Shown here: positions 23,661 to 30,441 of the stretch, piece by piece | Layout of the letters: each line of letters opens with the position of its first letter | Numbering within the stretch: the first letter of the stretch is position 1 | NCBI GenBank assembly: GCA_937877605.1 | Contig: CALFJA010000043.1 | Coordinates: 1-30,441, forward strand | Direction of reading: 5' to 3' | Length of the DNA: 30,441 bases | DNA from: an uncultured Prevotellaceae bacterium | GTDB lineage: Bacteria; Bacteroidota; Bacteroidia; Bacteroidales; Bacteroidaceae | Program-made: the position numbers and the translations under genes | Notes under the pieces: generated by a model | The model's input: only the letters and a program-made list of their open reading frames with translations | Told to the model about the DNA's origin: nothing | The model's database searches: none

Positions 23661-24230
23661 ATGAAAAAAATGTTCGTGATGCTCCTCGGAGTTATGGTAT
23701 TCACTTTCTTCGCATGTGGTGGCAGCAACAAGAATCAGGAAGCCTCCGATGGCGAAAACAAAGAGGCCGCTGAAGAAGTTGAGAAGGCAGCCGAGCCCGA
23801 AAAGGCCGACACCGTGAAAGGTCCGACCATTCTTGAATGCGAGAACTTCGATGTGAATGTTCCCGAAGGCTGGTATGTAAAATCCAAGGGAAGCAACTCT
23901 TGTACACTGGAACCGCTGGTATCGCCCAACATCGACGGTAAGAGCAACTTCGGATGGCGCGTGGACATCTCAGCCCTTTCTGGCGATGTCTTCAAGGCAG
24001 AAAAGTTCATCGAGGACGACAAGAAGGTATTCGAGAACACAAAGAAGATGCCCGACCTCAAACTCAATGGCGTAAACTACATGTATAACTTCTACGACTA
24101 TGAGTTCGGCAAGCACAGCGTGCTGGCAGCCTCACTGCCGTCAGCAGGAGCCATTCAGGTGAAAGTCGGCGGCTACGATGTGAAAGACAAGGATGTGGAC
24201 GCCATCCTGAAGAGTCTGAAACTGAAATAA
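23661..24230 (+). CDS. Predicted lipoprotein of unknown function
   Basis: 189 residues. The lipobox is FFAC (Cys19). Residues 20-53 are a low-complexity acidic linker (ASDGENKEAAEEVEKAAEPE). The domain from about 55 onward (ILECENFDVNVPEGWYVKSK, FGWRVDISALSGDV, DAILKSLKLK at the end) looks like the single-domain fold of lipoproteins with a PsbP/Mog1-like pattern ('fdv.vPegW'), but I do not assign the family firmly. It has its own promoter and a strong terminator, so it is monocistronic. Envelope location is likely. Confidence 0.8.
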   Translation: MKKMFVMLLGVMVFTFFACGGSNKNQEASDGENKEAAEEVEKAAEPEKADTVKGPTILECENFDVNVPEGWYVKSKGSNSCTLEPLVSPNIDGKSNFGWRVDISALSGDVFKAEKFIEDDKKVFENTKKMPDLKLNGVNYMYNFYDYEFGKHSVLAASLPSAGAIQVKVGGYDVKDKDVDAILKSLKLK

Positions 24231-24247
24231 GTCAAATCCTTTTCAAC

Positions 24248-24282
24248 AAAAAAGCCTTCTGATTTGTTCAGAAGGCTTTTTT
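24248..24282 (+). terminator. Rho-independent terminator of the lipoprotein gene
   Basis: A perfect 15-bp inverted repeat (AAAAAAGCCTTCTGA with TCAGAAGGCTTTTTT) with a 5-base loop and continuing T-rich sequence, 18 bases after the stop codon. The A/T ends make it potentially bidirectional. Confidence 0.93.
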
Positions 24283-24288
24283 GTTTTA

Positions 24289-24744
24289 GTGGCTGTGGCA
24301 CTGTTACAGCATAATGAGCGTCAGCCAGCATTTCTTTCCGTTCAGGCTGTCGAGCACCTGTTTCTCAATTTCTCCCTTGAAGAACTCACCCGTTCGGCCA
24401 CAGCCACCCGCCACAACATCGACAACACCCCGACGGCCGACATCGTTGACAACCTGCGCCTACTGGCCAACGATGTGCTCGAACCCCTTCGGTGCCGGTT
24501 TGGCGTGCTGCGCATCACCAGTGGCTACCGATGTGCCGAACTCAACCGACGCGTGGGAGGCGTGCCCCGTTCGCAACATCTTGACGGCAACGCTGCCGAC
24601 ATTCACATCGCATCGGCCCAGGAAGGCGAGAAAATGAAACAATGGGCACTGACACACGACCTGCCCGTGAGCCAGATTCTCGTCGAGTACAACCGAAACA
24701 CGGCCTCACGGCGGCTCCACATTGGGCGAAAACCATCTGCTTAA
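24289..24744 (+). CDS. Peptidase M15A-like D-Ala-D-Ala carboxypeptidase/endolysin
   Basis: About 151 residues if the GTG at 24289 is used. FSLEELTRSATATRHNIDNT, then VLEPLRCRFGVLRITSGYRC, LNRRVGG, SQHLDGNAADIH and LHIG match M15A-type peptidases. The zinc ligands are expected to be His of SQH, Asp of AADI and His of LHI; all are present. The family cuts peptidoglycan stem peptides and occurs in phages and Bacteroidales. The start is problematic: homologues begin with M-x-x-SxHF-SLEEL, while here MSVSQHF is encoded from 24314 in the +1 frame relative to FSLEEL, so the 5' end may carry a frameshift or a small insertion. The last part (RRLHIGRKPSA) also differs from the usual WxHIS. Confidence 0.75.
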   Translation: MAVALLQHNERQPAFLSVQAVEHLFLNFSLEELTRSATATRHNIDNTPTADIVDNLRLLANDVLEPLRCRFGVLRITSGYRCAELNRRVGGVPRSQHLDGNAADIHIASAQEGEKMKQWALTHDLPVSQILVEYNRNTASRRLHIGRKPSA

Positions 24745-24768
24745 CCACAAACTAACCCTCTCTCTCTC

Positions 24769-24799
24769 TTGACAACACCCACACCACAACCTAACTTTG
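24769..24799 (+). promoter_or_regulatory. Promoter of the smalll-HU genes
   Basis: TTG (24769-24771), a 20-base spacer and TAACTTTG (24792-24799), 67 bases before the small peptide start. Confidence 0.75.
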
Positions 24800-24866
24800 C
24801 AAACGCAATCAGGAACAGTCCGGACAAAACACCTGAACCAGCAAACCACTTAAAAACAACAATCAA

Positions 24867-24962
24867 ATGAAAAAGTCAACCTGGAAATTCATCATCCAAA
24901 CCTTGATGGCCGTCCTCACGGCCATTGCAACCACCCTCGGGGTAACCTCTTGTCTGGCTTGA
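24867..24962 (+). CDS. 31-residue 'smalll' family peptide
   Basis: A 31-residue reading frame, MKKSTWKFIIQTLMAVLTAI then ATTLGVTSCLA. It has a basic start, one hydrophobic stretch and a Cys near the end (TSC), as in the tiny Bacteroides/Prevotella peptides I know as the 'smalll protein' family, which are encoded beside HU-type DNA-binding proteins and cell-wall amidases or peptidases. The C-terminal VTSC could act as a lipobox, leaving an almost bare lipidated Cys. It starts 67 bases after a good promoter and lies 65 bases before the HU gene. Function unknown. Confidence 0.85.
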   Translation: MKKSTWKFIIQTLMAVLTAIATTLGVTSCLA

Positions 24963-25027
24963 ACAAGCCCTCAGCAATCCTTACTTAAAAACAATTACTA
25001 ACACATTAAAAACAAAAACACACAACC

Positions 25028-25477
25028 ATGATTACTTACAAACTTTATCAAGACAACCGTCGCAACAACCCTAACAAAGGCAAATGGTATGCCCGTGCCA
25101 TCCATGTGGAAACCATCGACACCAACAAACTCGCTGCCGTCATCCAGCGCAACTGTACCGTCAAGCGTAGCGACGTCGTGGCCGTCATCACCGAGCTCGT
25201 TGAGGTCATGCAAGACGAACTCCAGAGCGGCAAGCGTGTGAAACTCGACGGCTTCGGAACCTTCAAAATCAACATCAAGACCATAGGAGCCGACACCGCC
25301 GCCGACTTCAAGGCTGGCAAGCACATCGTGGGTTCCCGCGTGAACTTCTTCCCCGCAACCACAGTCGACGGCAACAAGAAGCGCCATCACACTTTGCTCG
25401 ACGGAGCACAGTTTGGCGAAACACCAAAGAACGATGTCGTCACCGACAAAGAAGACGACGACCAGCCCAATCCGTAA
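25028..25477 (+). CDS. HU-related DNA-binding protein
   Basis: 149 residues. The family is the HU-related group of Bacteroidetes. The opening YKLYQDNRRNNPNKGKWYAR is the usual extra N-terminal strand; LAAVIQRNCTVKRSDVVAVI and VMQDELQSGKRVKLDGFGTF are the HU helices and turn; NIKTIGADTAADFKAGKHIV and VNFFPATTVDGNKK form the arm and end. The tail (about 125-149) is acidic (DKEDDDQPNP). It should bind DNA as a dimer. It follows the 'smalll' peptide, and a strong terminator follows it. Confidence 0.93.
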   Translation: MITYKLYQDNRRNNPNKGKWYARAIHVETIDTNKLAAVIQRNCTVKRSDVVAVITELVEVMQDELQSGKRVKLDGFGTFKINIKTIGADTAADFKAGKHIVGSRVNFFPATTVDGNKKRHHTLLDGAQFGETPKNDVVTDKEDDDQPNP

Positions 25478-25506
25478 GCCTCAGTCCGCACCAATGGCTA
25501 ACCCAA

Positions 25507-25540
25507 CCCCTGCCTCTCCAAAAAGGCAGGGGCTTTTTAT
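25507..25540 (+). terminator. Rho-independent terminator of the HU gene
   Basis: CCCCTGCCT (25507-25515) pairs with AGGCAGGGG (25524-25532) around an 8-base loop, followed by ctttttatt. Confidence 0.93.
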
Positions 25541-25603
25541 TCAACAGCCTTCTGCGCATAAAGCAAACTCTCATAGAGAATCATAAAGGGACGCGACTAT
25601 AAC

Positions 25604-25644
25604 GAAGAATGGGAATGTGTGCAATAGACACATTCCCATTCTTC
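25604..25644. terminator. 17-bp inverted repeat between convergent genes
   Basis: GAAGAATGGGAATGTGT (25604-25620) pairs perfectly with ACACATTCCCATTCTTC (25628-25644), loop 7 bases. It lies 19 bases after the minus-strand barrel gene stop and is the likely terminator for it, though no strong T-tract follows on the minus strand. Confidence 0.65.
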
Positions 25645-25662
25645 TTATGCTGTCCTATTTGT

Positions 25663-26295
25663 TTAAAATAAATAGGCAAATGAAACATTAAAGATACGAT
25701 TTTTACTGTCGCCTTGTCCTTTTTCTTTTTTGTAGATGTTTTTTAATCCTAAATTATATCCCAAAGATAACTGATAGTGATTGTGGATTTCAACTCCCAA
25801 ATTGGCACCGACACCCCAATCAAAGCGTTCCTGCAATTTGTCTTTGAACAAGTTATCTGATGTCGTGGTCTTTACAACTTTGTTTTTTGACTCAACACGA
25901 TAGGTACTTTTCCCAAACAGTCCCAATCCGGCATAAGGTCCTACACTGCCCAAGATTTTGATATTCTCCCCGGCAGAAACCTTATAGCCCAAATGGAGAG
26001 GTATCTCCAAATAATAGGGTGTACCTTCCCATTTCTTGGTTTCCTGTGTTGTTGCATCATAGTAGCCTTTCGACTTCCATCCTTTTGAACTTAAAGACAA
26101 TCCCAATTCAAGGTACATGCTATTTTGGAATTGTAATTCTCCTTTGGCACCGATATTAAACCCCAACTTAGAATCCAATTTACTTGGGCTGCTGATATTC
26201 ATCCCTGTGAAAACACCAAGTTTAATTTCTTGTGCTTGTGCTCTTAGTCATCCCCAATATAATGTGGCTAACAGCAATAATAGAATTTTTTTCAT
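25663..26295 (-). pseudogene. Outer membrane beta-barrel (PorT-like) gene with in-frame TGA
   Basis: From the ATG at 26295 the minus strand reads MKKILLLLLATLYWG, then TGA (complement of 26248-26250), then LRAQAQEIKLGVFTGMNISS and onward in the same frame to 25663. The whole would be a 210-codon PorT/outer-membrane-beta-barrel_2 type protein: signal peptide, strands such as YYLEIPLHLGYKVSAGENIK and GVGANLGVEIHNHYQLSLGY, and the terminal Phe of SFAYLF. A single base change in the signal peptide thus interrupts the gene. A start at Met 26202 would give 179 residues without export signal. The promoter is intact and the rest of the frame is clean, so the lesion is recent, is a sequencing error, or is read through. 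The codon before it (GGA) and after it (CTA) give no special context. Confidence 0.8.
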
Positions 26296-26331
26296 AATCG
26301 ATTATTTTAATAATTAATACTTAATACGGTG

Positions 26332-26362
26332 CAAACATACTTTATTATTTCAGGGAGGACAA
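26332..26362 (-). promoter_or_regulatory. Promoter of the barrel gene
   Basis: On the minus strand TTG (26362-26360), a 20-base spacer and TATGTTTG (26339-26332), 36 bases upstream of the ATG. Confidence 0.75.
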
Positions 26363-26504
26363 TCCCTATAAATGATGATTTTTTGTATCATTCTTTCAGT
26401 GCCTATGCAAAAATCACAGCGCACTTTCTCATAAATAGGTATCAATTTATTTTTCACTTCTTAAAAAAAAGTATTGAAAATTCTCGTGGCTGAATGAAAA
26501 ATCA

Positions 26505-26512
26505 TATATTTG
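26505..26512 (+). promoter_or_regulatory. -7 element upstream of the 1031-residue secreted protein
   Basis: TATATTTG matches TAnnTTTG. It lies 158 bases before the start, so the mRNA would have a long leader. No TTG is seen at the -33 distance. Confidence 0.5.
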
Positions 26513-26670
26513 CACACAAGAACAAACCATTTTCACTGCACCGACAGACTAATCTACCAAACAAAGCACCTGTCAAATCATATCCCAATCGGCAAAGGCT
26601 ACCATTGGTGGCGTTGGCTTTCAGTGTGGCTGAAACTCTGAAACAATGATATAACCAACACCATACAATT

Positions 26671-29600
26671 ATGAAAACAAATCTACTGAAAACGTGCATC
26701 ACTGCACTACTGTTGCTCATGGCCTCAACCATGGTTCATGCGCAGACTTATTACGGAATCTCGCTGGGTGGTTACTCTTTCCACAGCGAGCGATTGACAT
26801 TAGACAATACCATCGTAGATTACATCACATCTGGTTCAGCCACCTACGACCCTTCCACTAACACGCTGACATTCAACAACCTGCAAGCCAGCGTGAACGA
26901 TTACAATATGTTCATGAGAGTGGATTGGGATTCTCCACTGACCACGATTAACCTGGTAGGAACAAACACCATCAGCAGTTCTTTTTCCAGTTCAACATTC
27001 TACGGGATTCTCTACCGCAATGGCGGGCTGACCATTACGGGAAGCGGTTCGCTCACCTTCAACTTGAGCGGCGAATGGGAGCAAGTCATTTCGTGTGACT
27101 ATTCGGGCGACACCCACCCGCTGACCATCAAGGACACTACTGTGCGCTTGAATTTTGGTTCCACCTGCAAAGGTTATGGCCTCCGCAATGATGGCCCCAA
27201 TTTGCTCACCATCGACAACTCAAACGTATTGATCGACATGAGCGCTTGTACAGATGCATCCAACTGCTATCCAATCTCTGGGTTCTCATCTGTCAGCGAG
27301 GTAGACGTTATGTGCCTTGTAAATGGCAAGCGTCGCGAGTGGATTCCCCTTGACGGTGTGGCCCGCGCAGTGAACATCGCATCTACCACCAATGGCACCG
27401 TAACGCCGAGCGCTGCAACAGCCGTGCCAGGCGCAGAAGTAACACTCAACATTGCACCGGCCACAGGCTATGTGCTCGACGAACTGACCATTACCGACAG
27501 CGAGTCAAACATCATTCCTGTTTCTTACGGACCGCTCACCGCAAATGTTTCGTTCACCATGCCCAACAAGGCGGTTACCGTGACAGCTACCTTCCGTGAG
27601 ACTACGGCTGCCGACCGCATTGTACAACTCGCACCAGGCACCAACACCGACGCAGTCTATGAAGTGACCATACCCGAAGGGTTCGGAACCATAAAATTCT
27701 ACGACACTGGTGGAACTTCAACAACCTATTCACGCGATGAGCAATATACAGTGGCATTCAATGCCCCAGCCGGTTATATTCTCAGGATGAAAACCAACAA
27801 CGGCGATTACCGTGCGGAAGGTGGTACCTACGACTATCTCATGATTGGCGAGGGCACCGGCAACACCATTACCGATTTCCGCTTCTCGGGCTATAGACAC
27901 GCAAGCGGCCCAATAGATATAACCACCACCGGTCAACGCCTTCTGGCTTACTTCAAGTCTGACAGCGGAACAGAGGCTTACGGATGGGACATCGACGTTG
28001 ACATTGTGAAGATAAGCGACATCAACCGTGAGTACACCGTGACACCTGTAGTTGTTGGCGAGAATCATGGTACCATAACCCTTTCACAGACAACTGCTGC
28101 CGAAGGTGAACAGATTCTCTATGAGGTGACCGCCGACGAAGGCTACTATGTTAAGTCTGTTTTGCAACGCGATGCTGACGACAATGCGTTGACCGTCAAC
28201 CAGCACCACAAACTGGTGGCTGGCGAAGAGTCGGATTTCTACTTCTTCTACATGCCGGCAAAGAATGCCATGGTCAAAGTGGAATATGCCGCATTGCCTA
28301 CCGTGACCATCCATCAGCAATCACATGCAACTGTTTCGATTGAACCGGCAGTTCCCAAACCAGGCGAACAGGTAACCATCACTGCCGTATGCGATGAAGG
28401 ATATCGCATCAGCACCTACGAACTCTATTTCGGAACCAGTCCGGTCTATGTGGGACCCATGAGCTCCAGTGATATTGCTACATGGCGCCACACCTTCACC
28501 ATGCCGACAAACGAAGTGGAGATTACTCCGGTTGTGAACGAACTGAACACCGTTACCTGCAACTCAGCAGAGCACGGTAGCATCGCACCGAACAAAAATA
28601 AGCCACTGCCGTATGAAAAAGTTTATCTGACAGCTTCGCCCGATGCCGACTATTGGCTCACAAGTGTAAGTGAATCCGATGGCTATAGCACAACCAATTT
28701 GGGTGTAGATATGTGGAACAACACTGCATCGTTCACGATGCCGTACGACAGGGATGTAACGGTTGATGCAACCTTTACCCATAGCGACGACCTTACCTTG
28801 CTGACCATTCCCAACGGCATCGTTGGTAACTTCACCCTTAACGGTACCACTCTGACAGTGACACCTATGCAAAATACGGGTGGTACTTATGCAGATAATC
28901 TGAGCGGCACACTCGTTGTAACAGTACCCGCAGGAAAGGTGATAAAGATAACCGGTACGGCCCATCTTGAGGCTTCATACGACCACCTCTACATTTACGA
29001 CGGTACCGACAGCGATACCGAGTTGCTACACGAAAGTAGCGGCACCACTGTGGACCTGGACTATATGACAACAGGCAACAAGGTGACCATCAAGTTTAAT
29101 AGTGACGGATCGAACGGCTATACCAACAACAACATTATCCTTACCGTGATGGGTGCCGACGATGTGCCAGTAGAAATTGGTGCCACAGGCTACGCTACGC
29201 TCTACTACAGCGACCGCAACCTTGCAGTTCCTTCCGGACTGACGGCACAAACCTACTATATGTATAACCAGAAACTGACACTCTCGGGCGAGCATGCCAT
29301 CATCCCCGCTGGCGAAGCCGTTGTGCTTCAGGGTACACCTAATACAACTTATGTACTGACGAAGACAGATGCAACCGAATCTAAAGATGCACGCAACCTG
29401 CTCTATGGTACCGACGCCGAAACCTTGGTTGACGCTTCTGGCTATAAATACTTCATCCTCTCGCTCAATGCCCTGCAAGAGACTGGCTCCGTAGGCTTCT
29501 ACTATCAGGCAGGCACCGAGGGAAATAAGGTGACCAATGGCGCACACAAGGCATATCTGCGCGTGCCTCTGGCTGATGTTCCTGCCGGCGTAATGGGCTA

Positions 29601-29766
29601 CAGGTTCGACGACGGCTCATCCACTACGGGTATTGACGGTGTTGAAATCGAGAAAGAAAACATGACCGACGCTAATGTATATACCATTGACGGACGTAAG
29701 GTTTCAGCCAACCACATGCAGAAAGGCATCTACATTGTGAATGGAAAGAAAGTTGTTGTAAAGTAA
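26671..29766 (+). CDS. Large secreted surface protein with B-repeat-like and CUB-like domains
   Basis: 1031 residues. The signal peptide is about 1-25 (LLLLMASTMVHA, cut before Q); no lipobox. Residues 26-230 are beta-rich (LTITGSGSLTFNLSGEW). Divergent InlB B-repeat/Flg_new_2-like modules follow: about 233-310 (ASTTNGTVTPSAATAVPGAE, ending FTMPNKAVTVTATF), 455-545 (ENHGTITLSQTTAAEGEQIL), 548-625 (SHATVSIEPAVPKPGEQVTI) and 627-705 (SAEHGSIAPNKNKPLPYEKV). CUB-like segments lie at about 315-450 and 710-815 (DHLYIYDGTDSDTELLHESS). The last about 30 residues (VYTIDGRKVSANHMQKGIYI then VNGKKVVVK) are the common Prevotella/Bacteroides C-terminal tail, related to type IX secretion signals. It is probably surface-bound and adhesive. 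A 58-residue peptide gene follows at once. Confidence 0.85.
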   Translation: MKTNLLKTCITALLLLMASTMVHAQTYYGISLGGYSFHSERLTLDNTIVDYITSGSATYDPSTNTLTFNNLQASVNDYNMFMRVDWDSPLTTINLVGTNTISSSFSSSTFYGILYRNGGLTITGSGSLTFNLSGEWEQVISCDYSGDTHPLTIKDTTVRLNFGSTCKGYGLRNDGPNLLTIDNSNVLIDMSACTDASNCYPISGFSSVSEVDVMCLVNGKRREWIPLDGVARAVNIASTTNGTVTPSAATAVPGAEVTLNIAPATGYVLDELTITDSESNIIPVSYGPLTANVSFTMPNKAVTVTATFRETTAADRIVQLAPGTNTDAVYEVTIPEGFGTIKFYDTGGTSTTYSRDEQYTVAFNAPAGYILRMKTNNGDYRAEGGTYDYLMIGEGTGNTITDFRFSGYRHASGPIDITTTGQRLLAYFKSDSGTEAYGWDIDVDIVKISDINREYTVTPVVVGENHGTITLSQTTAAEGEQILYEVTADEGYYVKSVLQRDADDNALTVNQHHKLVAGEESDFYFFYMPAKNAMVKVEYAALPTVTIHQQSHATVSIEPAVPKPGEQVTITAVCDEGYRISTYELYFGTSPVYVGPMSSSDIATWRHTFTMPTNEVEITPVVNELNTVTCNSAEHGSIAPNKNKPLPYEKVYLTASPDADYWLTSVSESDGYSTTNLGVDMWNNTASFTMPYDRDVTVDATFTHSDDLTLLTIPNGIVGNFTLNGTTLTVTPMQNTGGTYADNLSGTLVVTVPAGKVIKITGTAHLEASYDHLYIYDGTDSDTELLHESSGTTVDLDYMTTGNKVTIKFNSDGSNGYTNNNIILTVMGADDVPVEIGATGYATLYYSDRNLAVPSGLTAQTYYMYNQKLTLSGEHAIIPAGEAVVLQGTPNTTYVLTKTDATESKDARNLLYGTDAETLVDASGYKYFILSLNALQETGSVGFYYQAGTEGNKVTNGAHKAYLRVPLADVPAGVMGYRFDDGSSTTGIDGVEIEKENMTDANVYTIDGRKVSANHMQKGIYIVNGKKVVVK

Positions 29767-29779
29767 AAACATGACGATT

Positions 29780-29956
29780 ATGAAGAAATACAATCAACCG
29801 GCAATCGACCTCCTGCCCATCAGCATTGAAGACTTGCTTTTAGACCTGTCAAAGGTGGAAGGTGGCGGACCACAGCTCATTCCTGGTCAGAAGCTCTTCC
29901 AAGAAGAGGACGAAGACAAACTGCCAGAGAATCCAAACCTCTGGAAAGAAAAATAA
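29780..29956 (+). CDS. Small peptide gene after the secreted protein
   Basis: 58 residues if started at the second Met (MKKYNQPAIDLLPISIEDLL), or 61 from 29771. An amphipathic N-terminal half (IDLLPISIEDLLLDLSKVEG) is followed by GGG and a Pro/Glu-rich tail (FQEEDEDKLPENPNLWKEK). No signal peptide or membrane segment. Short frames with a KKY-x-x-P start and a Gly run after about 30 residues are, from memory, common in Prevotella-like genomes beside exported proteins. The Gly-Gly position recalls a double-glycine leader, but no peptidase or modifying enzyme is in the window. Its 13-base gap to the large protein and shared terminator suggest one transcript. Confidence 0.65.
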   Translation: MKKYNQPAIDLLPISIEDLLLDLSKVEGGGPQLIPGQKLFQEEDEDKLPENPNLWKEK

Positions 29957-29979
29957 AATAAATGCTGCATTATTTCTGT

Positions 29980-30018
29980 CAGCGGCTTCCGAACAAACGG
30001 AAGCCGCTGCTGTATTTT
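29980..30018 (+). terminator. Rho-independent terminator
   Basis: CAGCGGCTTCCG (29980-29991) pairs perfectly with CGGAAGCCGCTG (29998-30009), loop 6 bases, followed by ctgtattttta. It ends the secreted protein-peptide transcript, 24 bases after the peptide stop. Confidence 0.92.
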
Positions 30019-30140
30019 TAGAATAATGCTCTTTCGCGTGTGCGCGCATTATATATTATGGTATAGCCACAATAAGAAAACAACGAATTTGTAAAGATTT
30101 CAGAAAAAGTTAGATTTTTCTCAAATTTTTCTTGAAAAGT

Positions 30141-30171
30141 TTTGGCGGTGTGAAAATTTGTTGTACTTTTG
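30141..30171 (+). promoter_or_regulatory. rRNA operon promoter
   Basis: TTTG (30141-30144), a 19-base spacer and TACTTTTG (30164-30171). The upstream sequence is AT-rich (aaaaagttagatttttctca), as for an UP-like element. It lies 218 bases before the 16S start. Confidence 0.85.
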
Positions 30172-30389
30172 CAACCGCTTTCGGCTCAAAAATGAGCGAA
30201 ACCAAAGAAGCGTTCTTTGAACAGATTAAATAGAAAAGAAACAGAAGTAGTACAAGAATAAGTCTGCTGCAGCAATGCAGCAGATGGGATTCCAGTCAAT
30301 TAGTTTTCTTAAACTTGATAACTTCAAGTGCGTTCAGCATACAATTAGGACAGGACAGTGCCGTTGGCACTAATCCATGGATATTTTTT
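30172..30389 (+). other. rRNA operon leader
   Basis: The about 215-base leader holds ttctttga (30213-30220), which may be the box A-type antitermination signal, and a perfect 9-bp hairpin with a GCAA tetraloop (30263-30271 with 30276-30284, loop 30272-30275). The rest of the leader includes the upstream half of the 16S processing stem; its partner lies outside the window. Confidence 0.6.

Positions 30390-30441
<52 letters not shown>

Noticed and set aside
24289..25477. Integrated phage
   Set aside because: The M15 peptidase and HU-like protein could be phage-like, but no integrase, capsid, portal or attachment repeats are visible.

Overview
The window looks like a chromosomal segment of a Bacteroidales bacterium of moderately high GC, in the Prevotella/Bacteroides neighbourhood. 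Three things support this. The last 52 bases are the 5' end of a 16S rRNA gene of Bacteroidales type. Most identifiable promoters fit the Bacteroidales pattern TTG/TTTG, a 19-20 base spacer, then TAnnTTTG. The gene families are also typical: a GH53/GH115 pair, an OprO/P porin, DUF4492-cydAB, an HU-related protein beside a tiny 'smalll' protein, and OprP/PorT-type outer membrane proteins. The genus is not determined.

Layout. Bases 1-4121 (minus strand): mrp, then a divergent GH115-like glycosidase, then a GH53 endo-galactanase cut by the window edge. Bases 4122-4750: a divergent intergenic region with a duplicated promoter-like repeat, the first 22-bp-period array and a strong promoter. Bases 4751-12565 (plus): genes with a phosphate/polyphosphate/anion flavour, namely DUF47, a multi-pass membrane protein fused to a LuxR-type HTH, an OprO/P porin, a lamin-tail lipoprotein, two CYTH or CYTH-like proteins and a DASS-family anion symporter. 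Bases 12613-14429: an unknown membrane protein and a small lipoprotein. Bases 14797-19845: a TolC/HlyD/ABC-2/ABC-2 efflux operon with no ATPase. Bases 20036-23127: DUF4492 and cytochrome bd oxidase. Bases 23259-25477: a GlsB-type membrane protein, a lipoprotein, an M15 peptidase, the 'smalll' peptide and an HU-like protein. Bases 25663-26295 (minus): an outer-membrane barrel gene with an in-frame TGA in its signal peptide. Bases 26671-29956: a 1031-residue secreted repeat protein and a 58-residue peptide. Bases 30141 to the end: promoter, leader and start of an rRNA operon.

The most unusual structure is a family of four 88-bp intergenic arrays, at 4373, 9369, 14514 and 19879. Each is built of four 22-bp units around the palindrome CGTTTGGGnCCCAAACG. 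All sit at transcription-unit boundaries, about 5.0-5.4 kb apart, and one is in reverse orientation. I know of no named element that matches them. A second layer of short-period repeats (GTAAATCC, ACTTGTC, AATAGCC types) fills the gaps between genes inside presumed operons, directly before start codons. All functions are inferred from reading the sequence; no database search was run.
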